64,000 bases of DNA, taken from the NCBI GenBank assembly GCA_035651155.1, contig DASRGG010000016.1:62001-126000 (forward strand). Direction: 5' to 3'. Positions 32,114-40,693 of the stretch are shown piece by piece. Numbering within the stretch: position 1 is the stretch's first letter; each line of letters opens with the position of its first letter. Under the pieces are notes generated by a model. That model was not told where the DNA came from. It did not search any database and was given only the letters and a program-made list of their open reading frames with translations. This DNA comes from CF-39 sp035651155 (GTDB lineage: Bacteria > Chloroflexota > Limnocylindria > P2-11E). A program made the position numbers and the translations under genes.

Positions 32114-33106
32114 CTGCCTCACCCCCTCGGCGACGAGCTCACCGAGCTTCACGTCCACCTCGGCGGTTCCGTCGACCCCGCTGCGCTCTGGGGCATCGCG
32201 CACCAGCAGGGCATCCGCCTTCCCACGAAGGACTACTGGGGCTTCGTCGACCTCATCACCGTCGGCAAGCGCGAACGGAAATCGTTCGAGGAGTTCCTCG
32301 CCCTGTACCACTGGACCGAGCTGATCCAGTCGAGCCCGCTCGCCGTCGAGCAGTCCGTGTACGAAGTCGTGAGCGGCGCGTACCGGAAGGCGAACATCAC
32401 GACGCTCGAGCTTCGCTACAACCCGATGAAACGAAATCGCGGGGGCGAGCAGGACCTGGACCACATCATCTTCGCCTCGATCCGCGGCCTCGACCGCGCG
32501 CTGCTCGAATATCCCGTCAGGGCGGGCCTCATCCTGAGCTGCGACCGCACCTTCAGCTACGGCCTGAACGAGATCATCATCGACAAGGCCATCGCCTACC
32601 GGCACCGCGGCGTCGTGGGCGTCGACATGGCCGGACCGGCGAATCCGGACTTCCACTACCGGGACTACGCGCCGCTGTACAAGCGCGCGCGCAAGGCCGG
32701 GCTCGGCGTCACGATCCATGCGGGCGAGGACGAGGGCTGGCAATCCGTCGAGGAGGTCGTCGATCACCTGGAACCTGACCGCATCGGGCACGGTATCCAT
32801 GCCGCGGAGAACCCGGCCGTGTGCAAGAAGCTCGCGGAGCGCGGCATCCTGCTCGAGATCTGTCCCTCGTCGAACCTGCACACGCAGGTCGTGAGGGGCC
32901 CGGACCAGCTCGGGCAGTACATCGCGACCTTCCGGAAGCACAAGGTGCGCTTCTCCTTCAACACGGATGGTCCGGAGATGCTCCAGACGAACCTGCGGGA
33001 CGAGCTCAGGCTCGCGGTGCGCTCCGGCTGGGTCGACCAGGACGACCTCGCGCAGCTCGGCGAGTGGGCGAAGGAGGCCTCGTTCCTGCACGGGCGCCGC
33101 TCGTGA
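32114..33106 (+). CDS. Adenosine deaminase-like amidohydrolase with an apparent CTG start
   Basis: A 330-residue protein of the adenosine deaminase family. Zinc and catalytic residues are visible: ELHVHLGGS (residues 11-19), VTIHAGEDEG with His and Glu, RIGHGIH, CPSSNLHTQ, and FSFNTDGPEM. The family normally has two Asp in the last motif (NTDDP); here the second is Gly, a residue that helps hold the purine ring, so the substrate may differ. The frame opens directly after TAG with CTG at 32114, and no ATG, GTG or TTG precedes the essential HVH motif. A CTG start with agggaag upstream is therefore the best reading. An ATG at 32357 would remove the metal site. Confidence 0.8.
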   Translation: MPHPLGDELTELHVHLGGSVDPAALWGIAHQQGIRLPTKDYWGFVDLITVGKRERKSFEEFLALYHWTELIQSSPLAVEQSVYEVVSGAYRKANITTLELRYNPMKRNRGGEQDLDHIIFASIRGLDRALLEYPVRAGLILSCDRTFSYGLNEIIIDKAIAYRHRGVVGVDMAGPANPDFHYRDYAPLYKRARKAGLGVTIHAGEDEGWQSVEEVVDHLEPDRIGHGIHAAENPAVCKKLAERGILLEICPSSNLHTQVVRGPDQLGQYIATFRKHKVRFSFNTDGPEMLQTNLRDELRLAVRSGWVDQDDLAQLGEWAKEASFLHGRRS

Positions 33107-33351
33107 CGAGGGAACAGGGTCAGCTCCTGCGCCTCCTGCTCATGTGCGCCGCGTGGGCGATCGGCCAGACGCTGACGATCGGTCTGGCCGTCGACTCGGG
33201 CGCCGAGCTCATCGTCCCCGCCGCGCTCGCGATCGGCGTGTACGCGATCAGCGAGGATCTCGCGCGTCCCCGCCTCGGCGGTGGCAACGTCCGCTACTGG
33301 CGCGGGCGGCGCATCGACGACGACGAGCGGCCCGGAGGGCGCTGGAGCTAG
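33103..33351 (+). CDS. Small membrane protein, two helices
   Basis: An 82-residue protein with hydrophobic segments near residues 8-27 and 32-49 and a polar, Arg/Asp-rich tail (YWRGRRIDDDERPGG). The GTG start overlaps the stop of the upstream deaminase-like gene (GTGA), so it is probably the last gene of that unit. No family recognised. Confidence 0.6.
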   Translation: MTREQGQLLRLLLMCAAWAIGQTLTIGLAVDSGAELIVPAALAIGVYAISEDLARPRLGGGNVRYWRGRRIDDDERPGGRWS

Positions 33352-33364
33352 GTCGGGGCGCCTC

Positions 33365-33784
33365 CTACTTGCCGCCCTCGACGTCGCTCCGCTGCGCCGG
33401 TGCGCCGCCCGTGGTGACGACGCCGCCATCGGTCGTCCCCGGCTTCACGCCGACACGTTGCCCGAAGGACGCCGCGCGCATCCCGTCCATCTCCGTCGGG
33501 TTGTCGTGGCGCATCACGAAGGGCGCGATGGCCCACACGATCGCGCGGAGCGGCTCGGGATCGGCGATGACGCTCCCGAAGCGCTCGGTCGCGAAGCGAA
33601 GGTACTCGTTCGGCCACACCAGGCGCCGCACCTCGGCGCGCCGCGTGTTCTCGCTCGGCATGTCGTGGGCGTGCGTCAGCGCGAAGCCGGTCTCGCCGCG
33701 CGCGTCGCCGCGCCAGGACACGACGGCGGTCGCCGGGTCGCACGGCTTGCCGCACGCGTCGCAGATGAGGTCGTACTCGGACAC
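33365..33784 (-). CDS. Hypothetical protein with an N-terminal zinc-knuckle-like motif
   Basis: A 139-residue protein starting SEYDLICDACGKPCDP. The pair CDAC with a third Cys four residues later resembles a zinc ribbon half. The middle (HAHDMPSENTRRAEVRRLVWPNEYLRFATERFG) is helical and the C-terminus looks disordered. The start is GTG at 33784, 48 nt from the divergent AOR-like gene; the two could share a control region. The role is unknown; proteins with this opening look like DNA- or RNA-binding accessory proteins, which is only a guess. Confidence 0.6.
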   Translation of the reverse strand: MSEYDLICDACGKPCDPATAVVSWRGDARGETGFALTHAHDMPSENTRRAEVRRLVWPNEYLRFATERFGSVIADPEPLRAIVWAIAPFVMRHDNPTEMDGMRAASFGQRVGVKPGTTDGGVVTTGGAPAQRSDVEGGK

Positions 33785-33832
33785 GCTCGGAGCATTGTCG
33801 CGCGCCGCGGTACGGTGCGCGACACTAGGTGC

Positions 33833-35590
33833 GTGGGCGAACGCTTCGGCTCCTGGGGCAAGATCCTGCGCGTCGATCTCACGAAGCGGTCGTGGTCGGT
33901 CGACGAGCTCGACGAGGCCACGTTCCGCCGCTATCCCGGCGGCCGCGCGCTGATCGCGCGCTACCTGCTGTCCGAGGTCAGGCCGGGCACCGACGCGCTC
34001 GCTCCGGAGAACGTGCTCGTCTTCGCGATGGGCGTGCTCACCGGCACACCGCTGTCCGGCGCCTCGCGGCATTCGGTCGGCGCGAAGTCGCCGCTCTCCA
34101 ACGCGTTCGGCGAGGCGGAGGTCGGCGGCTTCTGGGGCGCCGAGCTCAAGCGCGCCGGATGGGATGGCATCGTCGTCACCGGCGCGTCGCCCACACCCGT
34201 GTACCTCTTCATCAAGGACGCGAAGGTCGAGATCCGCGACGCGACGCACGTGTGGGGGAAGGAGATCCTCGACACGGAAGATCTGCTCAAGGCCGAGGTC
34301 GGCGAACGTCTTGCGCGCGTCTGCGAGATCGGCCCGGCGGGCGAGAAGTGCGTGCGCATCGCGGGCATCGTGAACGATTACAAGGACATCGCCGGGCGCA
34401 CCGGCCTCGGCGCGGTCATGGGCAGCAAGAAGCTCAAGGCCATCGTCGTGAAGGGCAGCACGAATCTCCCGCTCGCGGACGGCGCGAAGGTCAAGGAGAT
34501 CGGCCGCTGGATCGCCGACACGCTGCAAGAGAACCACTGGGCCTTCCACAACTACGGCACCGGCATGGGCCTCGACGGCTACACGAAGGTCGGCGGCATG
34601 GCGGTGCGCAACTTCGAGGGTGGCGCGTTCGAGCACGCCGCGGACGTCTCGGCGGAGGCGCTCGTGGACAGGGGCTACCGCATCAAGATGGAGGCGTGCT
34701 GGGCGTGCTCGGTGCGGTGCAAGAAGGTCGTCAAGCTCGAGCAGCCGTACCGCATCGATCCGAAGTACGGCGGCCCGGAGTTCGAGTCGACCGCCGCGCT
34801 CGGCCCCGACTGCGGCGTGGGCGATCTCGCCGCGATAGCGAAGGCGAACGAGCGCTGCAACGCGCTCGGCATCGACACGATCTCGACGGGCGCGACGATC
34901 GCGTGGGTCATGGACCTGCGCCGTCGCGGCATCCTGCCCGACGCGAGCTTCGACGGCGTGCCGGCGGAGTTCGGCAGCGCGAAGGCGATGCTCGCGGGCG
35001 TCGAGGCGATCGCGCACCGGCGCGGCCTCGGCGACATCCTCGCCGAGGGCTCCGCGCGCGCGGCCGAGAAGCTCGGCGGCGCCGAGTACCTCGTGACGGT
35101 GAAGGGCCAGGAGCTCGCGATGCACGACCCGCGGCAGCGGACGGAGTACGGACGCCAGGTGCGCGTCTCGTACGCGACGAGCCCCGGCGGCGCGGACCAC
35201 ATGAACGGGAACCTGCCGTCGCGCGCGATGCGCAATGTCGTCGGCATGTGCTTCTTCCTCCGGTACGACGACGCGCGGATGCTCGAGATCGTGAACGCCG
35301 TCACCGGCTGGGGACTCACGGCGAACGAGCTGATGGATATCGCCGAGCGTGGCCTGACGCTGGCGCGCCTCTTCAACATCCGCGAAGGCCTCACGGCCGA
35401 TGACGACCGGCTGCCCGAGCAGGCGATGAAGCCGCACGTCTCGGGCGTGCTCTCCAAGGTCCGTCTCGATCCCGACGATCTCGCCGCGCAGGTGCGCGCG
35501 TACTACGCGGCGCGGGGCTGGGCGGAGGATGGCGTGCCGCTGCCGCAGACCATCGAGCGCCTCGGCCTGCAGGAGTACGCGCGCGCCTGA
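33833..35590 (+). CDS. Aldehyde:ferredoxin oxidoreductase family protein
   Basis: A 585-residue tungsto- or molybdopterin enzyme of the AOR family, which converts an aldehyde to an acid with ferredoxin, or the reverse. The opening GERFGSWGKILRVDLTKRSW and the pterin-site stretches GPAGEKCVRIAGIVND and GRTGLGAVMGSKKLKAIVV are typical. The [4Fe-4S] ligands are in ACWACSVRCKK (near residues 287-297) with a last Cys in GPDCGVGDL. The GTG at 33833 follows aggtgc closely. No iron-sulfur AorB-like or NAD-linked partner gene is adjacent, so ferredoxin or an unlinked partner must serve. AOR homologues are commoner in anaerobes. Confidence 0.88.
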   Translation: MGERFGSWGKILRVDLTKRSWSVDELDEATFRRYPGGRALIARYLLSEVRPGTDALAPENVLVFAMGVLTGTPLSGASRHSVGAKSPLSNAFGEAEVGGFWGAELKRAGWDGIVVTGASPTPVYLFIKDAKVEIRDATHVWGKEILDTEDLLKAEVGERLARVCEIGPAGEKCVRIAGIVNDYKDIAGRTGLGAVMGSKKLKAIVVKGSTNLPLADGAKVKEIGRWIADTLQENHWAFHNYGTGMGLDGYTKVGGMAVRNFEGGAFEHAADVSAEALVDRGYRIKMEACWACSVRCKKVVKLEQPYRIDPKYGGPEFESTAALGPDCGVGDLAAIAKANERCNALGIDTISTGATIAWVMDLRRRGILPDASFDGVPAEFGSAKAMLAGVEAIAHRRGLGDILAEGSARAAEKLGGAEYLVTVKGQELAMHDPRQRTEYGRQVRVSYATSPGGADHMNGNLPSRAMRNVVGMCFFLRYDDARMLEIVNAVTGWGLTANELMDIAERGLTLARLFNIREGLTADDDRLPEQAMKPHVSGVLSKVRLDPDDLAAQVRAYYAARGWAEDGVPLPQTIERLGLQEYARA

Positions 35591-36140
35591 CGTCGCTCGC
35601 GAGCACGCGTACACGTTCGCGGCGCTCCGCGAGGAGGACCTCCCGCTCGCTCGGCGCTGGCTGCGGGAGCCGCACGTGCGCCGCTGGTGGCACGACGATC
35701 CGGAGGAGCACGACTACCCCGAGGACACACTCGCGGGCTGGCGCGAGGCGATCCGCGGCGAGGACCCGACGGACATGTTCCTCATCCGTCTCGACGGCGC
35801 CCCGATCGGCGTCATCCAGTCGTATCGCGTGGACGACCATCCCGATTACGTCGCCGAGCTCGGCCCGCTCCCGGAGCGGGCGTTCTCGCTCGACGTGCTC
35901 ATCGGCGAACCCGCCCTCATCGGTCAGGGGCACGGAGCGGCGCTCATCCGCGCCTTCCTGCGCGGGGCGTTCGAGCGCTACGGACTCGAGTACTGCGTGA
36001 TCGGTCCGTCGCGAGCGAACGCCGCGGCCGTCCGCGCGTGCGAGAAGGTCGGCTTCCGGTACCTGAAGGACTATCGCGAAGAGGACACCACCGACCCGCC
36101 GCACGCGCTCCTCGACCTCCGCCGCCGCGATCTCGTCTGA
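35529..36140 (+). CDS. GNAT acetyltransferase, AAC(6')-like
   Basis: A GNAT-fold N-acetyltransferase whose conserved part (YTFAALREEDLPLARRWLREPHVRRWW) begins about 27 codons into this frame. It resembles the RimJ/AAC(6')-type group: IGVIQSYRVDDHPDY, and the acetyl-CoA loop LIGQGHGAALIRAFL, then ANAAAVRACEKVGFRYLKDY. The only start codon in frame is ATG 35529, which overlaps the end of the AOR gene by 62 nt and adds a Cys/Arg-rich leader that looks non-native. The true start may be an unusual codon close to 35592. The acyl acceptor could be an aminoglycoside, a siderophore or a protein; it cannot be told from sequence. Confidence 0.72.
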   Translation: MACRCRRPSSASACRSTRAPDVAREHAYTFAALREEDLPLARRWLREPHVRRWWHDDPEEHDYPEDTLAGWREAIRGEDPTDMFLIRLDGAPIGVIQSYRVDDHPDYVAELGPLPERAFSLDVLIGEPALIGQGHGAALIRAFLRGAFERYGLEYCVIGPSRANAAAVRACEKVGFRYLKDYREEDTTDPPHALLDLRRRDLV

Positions 36141-36222
36141 TTTCAGTGCACGCTGTATGCACCGCGCTCGTGGACGCGGGCGCGGGCGCGCGCGATGATG
36201 GCCGCTGGCTCGGAGGTGTGAG

Positions 36223-37011
36223 ATGGGTCTGCTCGACGGCAAGAAGGCGCTCGTGATGGGCGTCGCGAACAAGCGCAGCATCGCGTGGGGCATCGCGACG
36301 GCCTTCCATCGCGAGGGAGCGGATCTCGCGTTCAACTACGCGATCGACCGGCTGAGGTCGAACGTCGAGGAGCTCGTCGCGACGCTGCCGGGCCACGAGA
36401 ACATCCCGGTGATGCCGTGCGACGTGACGAAGCAGGACGAGATCGACGCGCTCTTCGCCGCCCTCGAGAAGCGGTGGGGGCGGCTCGACATCCTCGTGCA
36501 CTGCATCGCCTTCGCACCGCTCGAGGAGCTCAAGGGGACGTTCACGAGCGTGAGCCGTAGCGGGATGCTGTCCGCGATCGACATCTCGGCCTACTCGCTC
36601 ATCGCGCTCACCCGCGGCGCCGTGCCGCTCTTCGAAGAGGCCGGCGGCGGCGCGGTGATGTCGCTCACGTTCAACGCCGCCGAGAGGGTCGTGCCGAGCT
36701 ACAACGCGATGGCCATCGCCAAGGCCGCGCTCGAGGCGGAGACGCGCTACCTCGCGGCCGAGCTCGGCGCGAAGAACATCCGCGTGAACACGATCTCCGC
36801 CGGACCGCTCAAGACGCTCGCGGCCAGCGCGGTCAAGGGCATCTCCGCGGCACGCGATCTGTGGGAGGCGAAGTCGCCGATGCGGCGGAACGTCACCCAG
36901 GAGGAGATCGGCAACGTCGCGGTGTTCCTCGCGTCGGAGTGGTCGCGCTGCATCACCGGCGCGACGATCTTCGCCGACAACGGCATGAACATCATGGGGA
37001 CCATGGAGTAG
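36223..37011 (+). CDS. fabI: Enoyl-[acyl-carrier-protein] reductase FabI
   Basis: A 262-residue short-chain dehydrogenase of the FabI type, reducing enoyl-ACP in the last step of the fatty acid elongation cycle with NADH or NADPH. ALVMGVANKRSIAWGIA (residues 9-25) is the FabI cofactor site. The catalytic Tyr and Lys are in SYNAMAIAKAALE with the FabI spacing Y-x6-K. The tail CITGATIFADNGMNIMG is typical. A strong ribosome site ggaggtg (36212-36218) precedes the ATG. It is followed 5 nt later by a Nudix gene but not by other fatty-acid genes, so it is a stand-alone copy. Confidence 0.92.
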   Translation: MGLLDGKKALVMGVANKRSIAWGIATAFHREGADLAFNYAIDRLRSNVEELVATLPGHENIPVMPCDVTKQDEIDALFAALEKRWGRLDILVHCIAFAPLEELKGTFTSVSRSGMLSAIDISAYSLIALTRGAVPLFEEAGGGAVMSLTFNAAERVVPSYNAMAIAKAALEAETRYLAAELGAKNIRVNTISAGPLKTLAASAVKGISAARDLWEAKSPMRRNVTQEEIGNVAVFLASEWSRCITGATIFADNGMNIMGTME

Positions 37012-37016
37012 GTCGC

Positions 37017-37535
37017 GTGCTCAGCGGTTTCGCGGCGGCGGCCGTGATGGTCGACGAGCGGGGCCGGATCCTGCTCGTTCGTCACAGCTACGGCGAGCTC
37101 AATTGGGAGATCCCCGGCGGTTCCGGCGAGACGGGTGCCTCCGCGGCCGACGCCGCGGTGCGCGAAGTGCGCGAGGAGACCGGCCTCGTGGTCGCCGCGG
37201 AACGCATGACCGGCGTGTACTTCGGACCGGCCGCGAAGTGTCACCACTTCGTCTTCGCATGTCGGCGCACGATGTTGACGGAGCCACGGCCGACGTCGCC
37301 GGAGATCACCGAGGTGCGCTGGTGCGAACGCATCGCGCTCCCCCGGCCGATCGGCGACTTCACCCTGAGGCGATCCGGTAGCGGGTTAGCTGCCCAGCGC
37401 CAGCTCGTAGCCGCCGGACGACTCCACGATGGCGTATCCCAGGTCCGTGTCGAGCGACACCAGCGGCGTGTTCTCGCGCACCGTGCTCGTGTGGATCTCG
37501 CGGTAGCCCTTCGCGCGCGTACTCGTGGAGCGTGA
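37017..37535 (+). CDS. Nudix hydrolase
   Basis: A Nudix-fold pyrophosphohydrolase of about 125 conserved residues in a 172-residue frame. The Nudix box reads GGSGETGASAADAAVREVREETGL (residues 37-60): the metal-binding REVREE is intact but the Glu usually following the second Gly pair is Ala. The start is GTG, 5 nt after fabI. Past about residue 120 the frame runs 150 nt over the end of the convergent acetyltransferase gene and loses family resemblance. A small frameshift near 37365 would give a natural stop at 37381, so the tail is doubtful. Substrate unknown. Confidence 0.7.
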   Translation: MLSGFAAAAVMVDERGRILLVRHSYGELNWEIPGGSGETGASAADAAVREVREETGLVVAAERMTGVYFGPAAKCHHFVFACRRTMLTEPRPTSPEITEVRWCERIALPRPIGDFTLRRSGSGLAAQRQLVAAGRLHDGVSQVRVERHQRRVLAHRARVDLAVALRARTRGA

Positions 37536-38247
37536 GCTTCAACGCCCGTCCGATGCCGCGCCGGCGATACGCCGGACGCACGGCGGTGACGCCGAGCTGC
37601 AGCACGTCCTCGGCTCGGATGGCGCGTCGCGCGGTGCACTGCCCCACGTACTCGTCGCCCGCGACCGCGACGAGGTACTCGTCGGGGAGCGCGAGCGCGT
37701 GCGCCTTCGCGTACGCGTCGCGATGGTGGGCCGCGAGGTCCGCGAGCGAGGCCATGCGCGTCCCGGCGGCGTCCAGACGCTCGCGCGACGCGGGCGTGGG
37801 GAGCGGCGCCGCCGCGACGGCGATGACCTGCGCGTACGACCGGATCACCTCGCGGAACCCGCGTGCCGCGATGGACTCGACGCACGCGGTGTGATCGCGC
37901 GCCCAAAGACACGCGACGAGCCCCCGGCGCTCCTCGAGCTCGGCCGCGAGATGCGCCCAGACGGCGGCGCCGATGCCGCGCCGCCGCTTCGGCGGGTCGA
38001 CGCCGATGCGCATGAAGTAACGGCGCGGCTCGAACCGGCTCGGCTCGTGGTAGATCTCGCCGTATCCGAGCGGCGCGTCGTCCTCGTCGACCGCGACGAC
38101 GCGCACCTTCTGGAAGCGCGACCGGTCCCAGCGCGCGTCGCGCGCGCGGAGCGCCTCTGCGTCGACCGGTTCGCCTTCGCTGATCCGCCAGATGCGCGCC
38201 ACCGCCGGGTAGTCGCGCTCCGCGAACGGGCGGACGCGGATCGTCAC
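37386..38247 (-). pseudogene. Frameshifted tandem GNAT acetyltransferase
   Basis: Two GNAT domains in one gene: the first near residues 1-150 (VRVVAVDEDDAPLGYGEIYHEPSRFEPRRYFMRIGVDPPKRRRGIGAAV shows its acetyl-CoA loop RRRGIG) and the second with LQLGVTAVRPAYRRRGIGRALKLTLHEYAR. The frame breaks at a CG run (37511-37520); adding two bases restores AKGYREIHTSTVRENTPLVSLDTDLGYA and a proper stop at 37386, about 287 residues in all. The GTG start overlaps the stop of the MBL gene. The break could be an assembly error, since it sits in the same kind of CG repeat as the amidohydrolase break near 26400. Confidence 0.68.
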
Positions 38248-38918
38248 GCGAAGCGAAAGCTCCGGAGCCAGCGCAGCTCCGCGCCGATCGTCGTCCGCGG
38301 GCCGTGGCCGGGATACACCCGCGTCTCGGGCGGAAGCTCCGCGAGGCGCGCGAGGCTGCGCTCCATCGCCGCGGGGTCGCCACCCGGGAGGTCGACGCGC
38401 CCGACGTTGCCCTGGAAGAGGACGTCGCCGGAAAAGAGCACGCCCTCGGCCGGGAGATAGAAGCACGTGGAGCCCTCGGTGTGGCCCGGCGTGTGGAGCG
38501 CGCGCAGCTCGACGTCCGCGAGGTAGGTGAGCGGGCCCTCTTCGATGAGGTCGTCCGGTTCGCACGGCGGGACCTCGAACGGCACCGGCGGGCGCGCGCT
38601 CACGTCGTCCGCCGACACGCCCGCCGCGCTCGCCGAAGAGGGGCCCCTGCCCCGGGGCCCGAGGCGGTACGCGTCGAGCCGGTGGATCGCGAGACGCGCC
38701 CGGGTCGCCTCCTTGACCGCGGCGTTCCCGAAGACGTGGTCGGGATGCCCATGCGTATCCAGGATCTCGACGAGCGTGAGCCCTCGCTCGCGCACGGCGT
38801 CCATCACGACGCGCTCGCCCATGGAGGGGTCGATCACGAGCGCCTCGCGGCGACCGTCGATCACCAGATAGCAGCCGTTGTCGTACGGCGGCACGCGCCA
38901 CGCGACGATCTGGAGCAC
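38244..38918 (-). CDS. Metallo-beta-lactamase-fold hydrolase, glyoxalase II-like
   Basis: A 224-residue MBL-fold protein. The metal motif THGHPDHVFG (HxHxDH) lies near residue 56, followed by HTPGHTEGSTCFYL, the bridging Asp in LFSGDVLFQGNVGR and the last His in YPGHGPRTT, the spacing of glyoxalase II and persulfide dioxygenase-like enzymes. It probably hydrolyses a thioester. An insert around residues 85-115 is Pro/Ala rich. The GTG at 38918 was chosen because it begins VLQIVAWRVPPYDNGCYLV; ATG 38951 would overlap the divergent gamma-glutamyltransferase gene. It heads a two-gene unit with the GNAT gene. Confidence 0.82.
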   Translation of the reverse strand: MLQIVAWRVPPYDNGCYLVIDGRREALVIDPSMGERVVMDAVRERGLTLVEILDTHGHPDHVFGNAAVKEATRARLAIHRLDAYRLGPRGRGPSSASAAGVSADDVSARPPVPFEVPPCEPDDLIEEGPLTYLADVELRALHTPGHTEGSTCFYLPAEGVLFSGDVLFQGNVGRVDLPGGDPAAMERSLARLAELPPETRVYPGHGPRTTIGAELRWLRSFRFA

Positions 38919-38932
38919 CAGAGAAGTATCGT

Positions 38933-40693
38933 GTGCCGGTGCGCGATACACCGGTCGAGAACACCGCGCCGCCGATCGGCGTCACGCACGGTCGTCCCGC
39001 GCTCCTCGCGAGGCGCTGGATGGTGAGCTCGAGCCACTACCTCGCCTCGCAGGCGGGCGCGCTCCTGTTCCAGCGTGGCGGCAACGCCATCGACGCCGGC
39101 GTCGCGGCGGGCATCGCGCTCAACGTGATCGAGCGTCACCTCACCGACTTCGGCGGCGTCGCGCCGACGATCGTGTTCCGTCCCGGGATGGCGGGTCCGG
39201 AATCGATCGACGGTCTCGGGCGCTGGCCCGCGTCGTTCACGCTCGAGGAATACCGCGCGACGTACGGCGACGACATGCCGGTCGGCGTCGCGCGATCGGT
39301 CACGCCCGCCGCGTGCGACGCGTGGCTCACCGCGCTCGCGCGGCACGGCCGCCTCACATTGGCCGACGTGCTCGCGCCGAACATCGAGCTCGCCGAGGGC
39401 TTCCCGGTCTACCCGCGACTCGCGCGCGCGATCGCGACGCTCGAGGGGCGGCTGCGGCAATGGCCGTCGTCCGCGCGCGTCTTCCTTCCGAACGGGCGGG
39501 CGCCGAAGGTGGGCGAGCTCCTCGTGCAGAAGGATCTCGCCGGCCTCTTCCGCGCGCTGGTCGTCATCGAGCGCGCCAACGCGTCGCGGGGCCGCGCCGC
39601 GGCGATCATGGCGGCGCGCGACGCGATTTACACGGGCGAGATCGCCAGGCGGATCGTCGAGTCGCAGCGGGCGAACGGCGGTCGGATCACGGCGCAGGAC
39701 CTCGCGGACTATCACGTCACGATCGAGGCTCCGGTCCACACGACCTACCGCGGCATCGACGTGTACGCGTGCGGTCCGTGGTCGCAGGGGCCGCTCGTAC
39801 CGATGACGCTGAACCTGCTCGAGGGCTACGACATCGCGTCGCTCGGGCCGGGATCGCTCGCCTATCTCCATCGCTACACCGAGGCGATGAAGCTGGCCGC
39901 GGCGGACCGCGAAGGGTTCTTCGGCGATCCCGATCAGGTGGACGTCCCGATCCGCGGCCTGCTCGACAAGGCCTACGCCGAGGAGCGGCGCGCGGCGATC
40001 CGCGACGACCGCGCGTGGCCCGAGCTTCCCGAGCCGGGCGATCCGTGGCGCTACGAAGGCCGCAGCGGCCACGCCGGGTACCGTCCGAAGGTCGCCACGG
40101 GCGTGGGCGCGCCGGATACGTCGTACTGCTGCGCGCTGGATGCGGACGGCAACGCGTTCTCCGCGACGCCGTCGGATCCGGGGCTCGGATCGCCGCTCGT
40201 GGAGGGCCTCGGGATCATCGTGAGCACGCGCGGCGCGCAGCTCTGGACCACGCCGGGGCATCCCTCGGCGATCGCGCCGCGGAAGCGGCCGCGCCTCACG
40301 CCGAATCCCGCGCTCCTCATGAAGGACGGGCGCGCGCTCATGCCCTTCGGCTGCCCGGGCGAGGACGCGCAGTGCCAGGCGATGGTCCAGACGGTCTGCA
40401 ACGTCGTCGACTTCGGTATGGATCTCCAGGCCGCGATCGAGGCGCCGCGCGTCATCTCGAGGTCGTTCCCGTGGACGTTCTTCCCGCACGCCTACGAGCC
40501 CGGCGTGCTGCAGGTCGAGGGGCGTGTCGCGCGGGACGTGCGCGACGGGCTCGCGCGCCTCGGCCACGTCGTCCGCGACATGCCCGACTTCACGCCGGCA
40601 TCCGCGGGTGTGTGCGCGATCCGCGAGCTCGAGCCGGGCACGCTCGAGGGCGGTGCCGACCCGCGGCGAGAGAGCTACGCCATCGGATGGTGA
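38933..40693 (+). CDS. Gamma-glutamyltransferase family protein
   Basis: A 586-residue Ntn-hydrolase of the gamma-glutamyltranspeptidase family, made as a precursor that cuts itself in front of a Thr. That Thr is seen in APDTSYCCALDADGNAFS near residue 399; GGNAIDAGVAAGIALNVIERH near residue 40 is the family N-terminal signature. No signal peptide is visible, so unlike E. coli Ggt it is probably cytoplasmic, and the Ser-rich GxSG substrate loop is not classical (PFGCPGEDAQ). It may act on another gamma-glutamyl or acyl compound. The end overlaps the aminotransferase gene. GTG at 38939 is an alternative start. Confidence 0.85.
   Translation: MPVRDTPVENTAPPIGVTHGRPALLARRWMVSSSHYLASQAGALLFQRGGNAIDAGVAAGIALNVIERHLTDFGGVAPTIVFRPGMAGPESIDGLGRWPASFTLEEYRATYGDDMPVGVARSVTPAACDAWLTALARHGRLTLADVLAPNIELAEGFPVYPRLARAIATLEGRLRQWPSSARVFLPNGRAPKVGELLVQKDLAGLFRALVVIERANASRGRAAAIMAARDAIYTGEIARRIVESQRANGGRITAQDLADYHVTIEAPVHTTYRGIDVYACGPWSQGPLVPMTLNLLEGYDIASLGPGSLAYLHRYTEAMKLAAADREGFFGDPDQVDVPIRGLLDKAYAEERRAAIRDDRAWPELPEPGDPWRYEGRSGHAGYRPKVATGVGAPDTSYCCALDADGNAFSATPSDPGLGSPLVEGLGIIVSTRGAQLWTTPGHPSAIAPRKRPRLTPNPALLMKDGRALMPFGCPGEDAQCQAMVQTVCNVVDFGMDLQAAIEAPRVISRSFPWTFFPHAYEPGVLQVEGRVARDVRDGLARLGHVVRDMPDFTPASAGVCAIRELEPGTLEGGADPRRESYAIGW

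Noticed and set aside
37386..37535. True antisense overlap of the Nudix and GNAT genes
   Set aside because: The Nudix frame loses family resemblance over this stretch and the GNAT gene has a frameshift here, so a sequence error or degraded Nudix tail is more likely than a functional 150-nt overlap.
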